Below, one piece after another: positions 6,940 to 9,780 of a stretch of 9,780 nt of DNA (position 1 is the first letter of the stretch; each line of letters opens with the position of its first letter). A program made the position numbers and the translations under genes. Source of the DNA: Burkholderiales bacterium (GTDB lineage: Bacteria > Pseudomonadota > Gammaproteobacteria > Burkholderiales > JAEUMW01); NCBI GenBank assembly GCA_016791285.1, contig JAEUMX010000325.1, positions 1 to 9,780 of the forward strand. Reading direction: 5' to 3'. A model generated the notes under the pieces. That model was given only the letters and a program-made list of their open reading frames with translations, was not told the origin of the DNA and did no database searches.

Positions 6940-8040
6940 ATGAGCATAACGCGCACCAGTCGACTGCGCGTCGGGGTTATTGGGGCCGGTTCATTCGCTG
7001 AGGTTGGGCACATTCCTGGCCTGCAGTCGCATGCGAATGCGGAGGTTGTCGCCGTATGTGGCCGCAGGTTCGAACCCGCCCGGGCACTGGCCGATCGTCT
7101 CGGGGTGCCTGACGTTCACACTGACTATCGTGAACTCTGCGCGCGTCCCGATATCGATGCGGTGACTATCGTTACGCCCAACTTTCTGCACTGCGAACAA
7201 GTCTTGTCGGCCTGTGCGCACGGCAAGCATGTGTTCTGCGAAAAGCCCCTCGGGATGAGCGTTGTCGAAGCGCAGGCCATGCTCAAAGCTGCCGAGCAGG
7301 CCGAAGTCATTCACCAAGTAGGCTTCATCTTCCGCTACGGCTACGCAGTTCCCGAACTCAGGCGCCGGGTCCAGGCGGGGGACATCGGCGAACCTTACTA
7401 TTTGCGTATTCAGTATGATGGCTGGGAGGGCCTAGATCCTGGCCGCAGGGTTGTCTGGCAGGACAAGAAGGTCACTGCTGGCGCGGGTGTTCTGTTCAAC
7501 ATCGGCTCACACTTGTTCGACATCGTGCGGTATGCGGCCGGCCCTATGGAAGCGGTGAGCGGCTTTCTGCATCACCTCCCGCGCCCGGGCATAGATAGCG
7601 TGACCGGTGGGGTGAGCACCATCGAGACGGATGAGGTTGCCGCGGCTTGGTTTCGCCTTAGCAGTGGCTTGCGCGGTCAGTGGTTCATTGGGCGGATCAC
7701 GCCGCCCTTCGCGGAAAAGGGCTATCTTGAGATTATTGGTCCGGAGGGTGCGCTCAAAGCCGGTCTGAGCCGAGGCAGCGTTGATCGCCTCAAGGTATCG
7801 CGGCCTAACGCGCCCGACTGGAAGGAGTTGCCCCTGCCACCCGAAGCCAGCGACGGACTGCCGCACTCGCTGGGACGCATGATGCGAAGCTTCGTCGATT
7901 CGTGCTTACGTGGTCAGCTCGATCCTGGGAGCGACGCATCCTTCTTCGATGGGGTGGTGGCTCAAGCGGCCATGGAGGCAGTGATCGAGGCGGACCGCGA
8001 ACTCTCCTGGGTGCGCCTCGCCGAAGCTGACCTCCGGTAG
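6940..8040 (+). CDS. Gfo/Idh/MocA-family NAD(P)-dependent oxidoreductase
   Basis: The 366-residue protein has the two-domain layout of the family. The N-terminal Rossmann fold (about 8-125) carries VGVIGAGSFAEVGHIPGL at 11-28, AVTIVTPNFLH at 74-84 and the EKPLG motif at 101-105, whose Lys contacts the nicotinamide and substrate. The C-terminal alpha/beta domain (about 126-366) holds GAGVLFNIGSHLFDIVRY at 181-198, the usual G.H..D segment with His191 and Asp194 near the active site. These enzymes oxidise or reduce sugars, inositols and sugar nucleotides; the substrate cannot be read from the motifs. The genes around it suggest sugar or sugar-nucleotide work. The ATG at 6940-6942 gives the expected spacing to the glycine-rich loop; only a weak GACGGG lies nine bases upstream. 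Codon use is less GC-biased than in the left half. Confidence 0.9.
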   Translation: MSITRTSRLRVGVIGAGSFAEVGHIPGLQSHANAEVVAVCGRRFEPARALADRLGVPDVHTDYRELCARPDIDAVTIVTPNFLHCEQVLSACAHGKHVFCEKPLGMSVVEAQAMLKAAEQAEVIHQVGFIFRYGYAVPELRRRVQAGDIGEPYYLRIQYDGWEGLDPGRRVVWQDKKVTAGAGVLFNIGSHLFDIVRYAAGPMEAVSGFLHHLPRPGIDSVTGGVSTIETDEVAAAWFRLSSGLRGQWFIGRITPPFAEKGYLEIIGPEGALKAGLSRGSVDRLKVSRPNAPDWKELPLPPEASDGLPHSLGRMMRSFVDSCLRGQLDPGSDASFFDGVVAQAAMEAVIEADRELSWVRLAEADLR

Positions 8041-8042
8041 AT

Positions 8043-9362
8043 TCAGCTTGCGTCGCGCCGCTTCAACAGACCACACGCGACTAGAGCGTCCGCAGCTGCT
8101 GCGATCTCGCGGAAGGGTATCCCCGAACGTTCGGCAATGGCCAACAGGTCGTGCTGGCCATCGGAAAGGTTGAGTACCCAGAGCAGCCCCAACTCACTGA
8201 AACCGGCTCGGCGGGTGCCACCAATCCCGCCGTAGAGTCCGCGCTTGCCGAGCCGCGGTTCGCACTTGGGCTTCTGATTCACGTAATGATGGTTCTGTTC
8301 CAATACATGCACCAGTTCGATTACTTTCGCGAACGAACGACCTAGGGCAGAAGGTTCGATAAACGCAAGATTGTCGGCGCTCGTGTGGTACTCGGGAAAC
8401 GTTCCGTGCTGCGACCGCATCAGGCAGCCCACCGGGAGGTCGAAACCCGGCGAACAGTACTGCCTTTCGTCGTAGCCATACGGGAAGAACTCGATAACTC
8501 GATGTGTCTCCCCTTCGGCCTTGAGGACGTGTTGCGCGGCTCGGTCTATTTCCGCGTTGCCGCGACGTGACTTCTTGTATGTGAAACCGCCCGCATCGCC
8601 CACGCATGAGAGGACAAGACCATGCCGAATACGGGTCGTCTTCGCCTCGTTGAGGGCGAGCCAAGCAATGGCGCCGATGGTGCCGGGGATAAACAAAAAC
8701 CGATAGGAATATCGATGTGGAATGGTTCGAAGGCGCTTCGCGAGGGCGACCGCGAGGGAGATACCTGAGAGGTTGTCATTTGCGAGCGATGGATGGCAGC
8801 AGTGACATGAGATCAGCACTTCGTCCTCGACCTCGCCGGCGAGATACGATTCGCCAAGTGTCATGCTTCCCGGCGCAAGCGTCGAGTCTATGCATACCTC
8901 GTACTCTCCTTCCTGCAGCTGTTCAAAATCTCGGTGCGATAGACAGAACCCCCAACTCTCCTTGTAATAGCTGGTACGGTAAGGGATCCAATCGGGTTCC
9001 TCGGGGAGGGTGACCAGATGGGACTTCAACTCTCCAAGTGACATCCTGCGACTCACCGGTACGCTGTAGCCGACTACGTGCAGGTTGTGCTTCTGAAAGT
9101 CGACAACGCGCTCGCCTTGCGCGTTCTTGATATAAGCGTCAAGGATGTTCCACTCATTAGGCACGGTCCAGTCGAACACCGCCGAACCGCTCGGGATTTC
9201 ATGCAGGTCGAGCGGTATCTGCCTGCCAACGGTTTCCAGGGTGCGTCGCAAACCATCGCCCGTAATGCTGCGGCAAAACGAATACATCTCGGCTGAGAGT
9301 GCGTACATCTCGGCGCCTACTGCTTTCTGGTCAACTGTCTGAATGAGCTCGTTGAGATTCAT
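8043..9362 (-). CDS. DUF4910-type aminopeptidase-like (M28 fold) protein with C-terminal winged helix
   Basis: The 439-residue product matches the family described as DUF4910/DUF2172, predicted zinc peptidase-like proteins often found in polysaccharide clusters. Recognisable blocks are MYSFCRSITGDGLRRTL (26-42), VFDWTVPNEWNI (62-73), IPYRTSYYKESWGFC (126-140), SCHCCHPSLANDNLSG (185-200), YSYRFLFIPGTIGAIAWL (218-235) and EYHTSADN (324-331). His187/His190, Asp196 and His326 are likely metal ligands by analogy with M28 peptidases. The tail (about 395-439; DLLAIAERSGIPFREI..AADALVACGLL) looks like a winged helix-turn-helix. No signal peptide or membrane segment is seen, so it should be cytoplasmic. 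The true substrate is unknown; an amide-bond hydrolase acting on a sugar intermediate is one guess. The start is 22 bases from one candidate IS end, and no clear Shine-Dalgarno is visible. Codon use is less GC-biased than in the phosphate genes. Confidence 0.85.
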   Translation of the reverse strand: MNLNELIQTVDQKAVGAEMYALSAEMYSFCRSITGDGLRRTLETVGRQIPLDLHEIPSGSAVFDWTVPNEWNILDAYIKNAQGERVVDFQKHNLHVVGYSVPVSRRMSLGELKSHLVTLPEEPDWIPYRTSYYKESWGFCLSHRDFEQLQEGEYEVCIDSTLAPGSMTLGESYLAGEVEDEVLISCHCCHPSLANDNLSGISLAVALAKRLRTIPHRYSYRFLFIPGTIGAIAWLALNEAKTTRIRHGLVLSCVGDAGGFTYKKSRRGNAEIDRAAQHVLKAEGETHRVIEFFPYGYDERQYCSPGFDLPVGCLMRSQHGTFPEYHTSADNLAFIEPSALGRSFAKVIELVHVLEQNHHYVNQKPKCEPRLGKRGLYGGIGGTRRAGFSELGLLWVLNLSDGQHDLLAIAERSGIPFREIAAAADALVACGLLKRRDAS

Positions 9363-9372
9363 CAGGATAAGC

Positions 9373-9780
9373 TGTCTTAGGGATGAGGTCGGTCGTCAAT
9401 CGTGGAGTTCAACGGTTCAGGCAGCCATCTGCATTGCATAGTATTGCTGACTGAAGGCGGCAGGCGACAGATGGCCGAGTCGCCCCTGCTTTCGAACCCC
9501 AGCAGCTTTCCATCGGTGCGTTGTCCCAGCAGTTGCCCTTGTGGCTCATCGAAGCCTGCATGCCGAACTGGCACAGGAGCTTCTGATAAGCCTTGAATTC
9601 CCGTTTCTGCTTACAGCGTAGGCCGAGTTTCTGACCAATGCGTTTGATGCGATAAACGCCCACCTGGATGCCGTTGTCAGCGAGGTCGGCTTGCAGTCGC
9701 TCGGGGCCGAAGGTCTGCCGCGTTCGCTCGTGCGCCGCCTTGATCTGGACTTCCAGCCGGGCATTCGTTTGTGCACGCAG
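9373..9780 (-). mobile_element. Remnant of an IS3-family insertion sequence (runs off the window)
   Basis: A degraded IS3-family transposase (next entry) fills this end of the window. Reading the + strand, the outer end could be the TG at 9384 (TGAGGTCGG, resembling IS911-type ends) or the TG at 9373 (TGTCTTAGG). IS3-family terminal repeats begin with TG, but the partner end lies outside the window, so neither can be confirmed. At least two internal segments are missing, so the copy cannot move by itself. Confidence 0.7.
9417..9780 (-). pseudogene. IS3-family transposase (OrfB), internally deleted and frameshifted
   Basis: Reading leftward from 9780, the frame gives the N-terminal region typical of IS3 OrfB (AAHERTRQTFGPERLQADL, then GVYRIKRIGQKLGLRCKQK). 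After FKA near 9589-9594 it jumps straight to YQKLLCQFGMQASMSHKGNCWDNAPMES, a block normally about a hundred residues further on. The part lost contains the first two catalytic Asp residues (the D.TY and HSDRGSQY motifs) of the DDE domain; the Glu in PMES (9508-9510) remains. A second break near 9485-9500 changes frame: the normal C-terminus RLGHLSPAAFSQQYY continues in another frame (9438-9482) to TGA at 9417-9419. The first deletion preserves frame and the second does not. The protein must be inactive. The start lies beyond the window. Confidence 0.85.

Noticed and set aside
9546..9776. A 76-codon frame on the - strand in the IS remnant
   Set aside because: It is an alternative frame over the transposase N-terminal region; the recognisable transposase residues lie in the other frame.
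1..9780. CRISPR array, tRNA or rRNA gene, riboswitch
   Set aside because: I saw no regularly spaced repeats, cloverleaf-like segments or known riboswitch cores by eye; a covariance-model scan was not possible.

Overview
The window looks like a high-GC proteobacterial chromosome. A beta-proteobacterium (Burkholderiales, Rhodocyclales or a relative) is my best guess, from the combination of tandem-domain polyphosphate:AMP phosphotransferase, SixA, Ppx and PhoU and the strong G/C preference at third codon positions. This is inference; no rRNA or other marker is present.

Left half (1-5345): a core-type locus for phosphate and polyphosphate. On the + strand lie the end of a CHAD-domain protein, sixA (phosphohistidine phosphatase) and pap (polyphosphate:AMP phosphotransferase, two PPK2 domains). 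Facing them on the - strand are rpiA, phoU and ppx, transcribed in that order. The two groups converge at 2307-2355, where a GC-rich hairpin could stop transcription from both sides. Several products bind or consume polyphosphate or signal phosphate status: CHAD domains bind polyphosphate, Pap moves its phosphate onto AMP, Ppx hydrolyses it to Pi, and PhoU reports Pi status. No pst, phoB/phoR or ppk1 gene is visible here.

Right half (5346-9780): codon use is less GC-biased and the genes look accessory, as at the edge of a surface-polysaccharide or other variable cluster. lhgO (L-2-hydroxyglutarate oxidase, -) and a Gfo/Idh/MocA oxidoreductase (+) diverge from a 280-base region. A DUF4910-type, M28-like peptidase-fold protein with a C-terminal winged-helix tail (-) converges on the oxidoreductase with only two bases between stop codons. 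The window ends in a badly damaged IS3-family element whose outer end lies directly upstream of the peptidase-like gene.

The main functional hypothesis is that LhgO and the Gfo/Idh/MocA enzyme form a redox pair. Some sugar-nucleotide dehydrogenases of that superfamily recycle NAD+ by reducing 2-oxoglutarate to 2-hydroxyglutarate, which LhgO would return to 2-oxoglutarate. I see no clear evidence of a wholly new system; the accessory half holds the less explained material.
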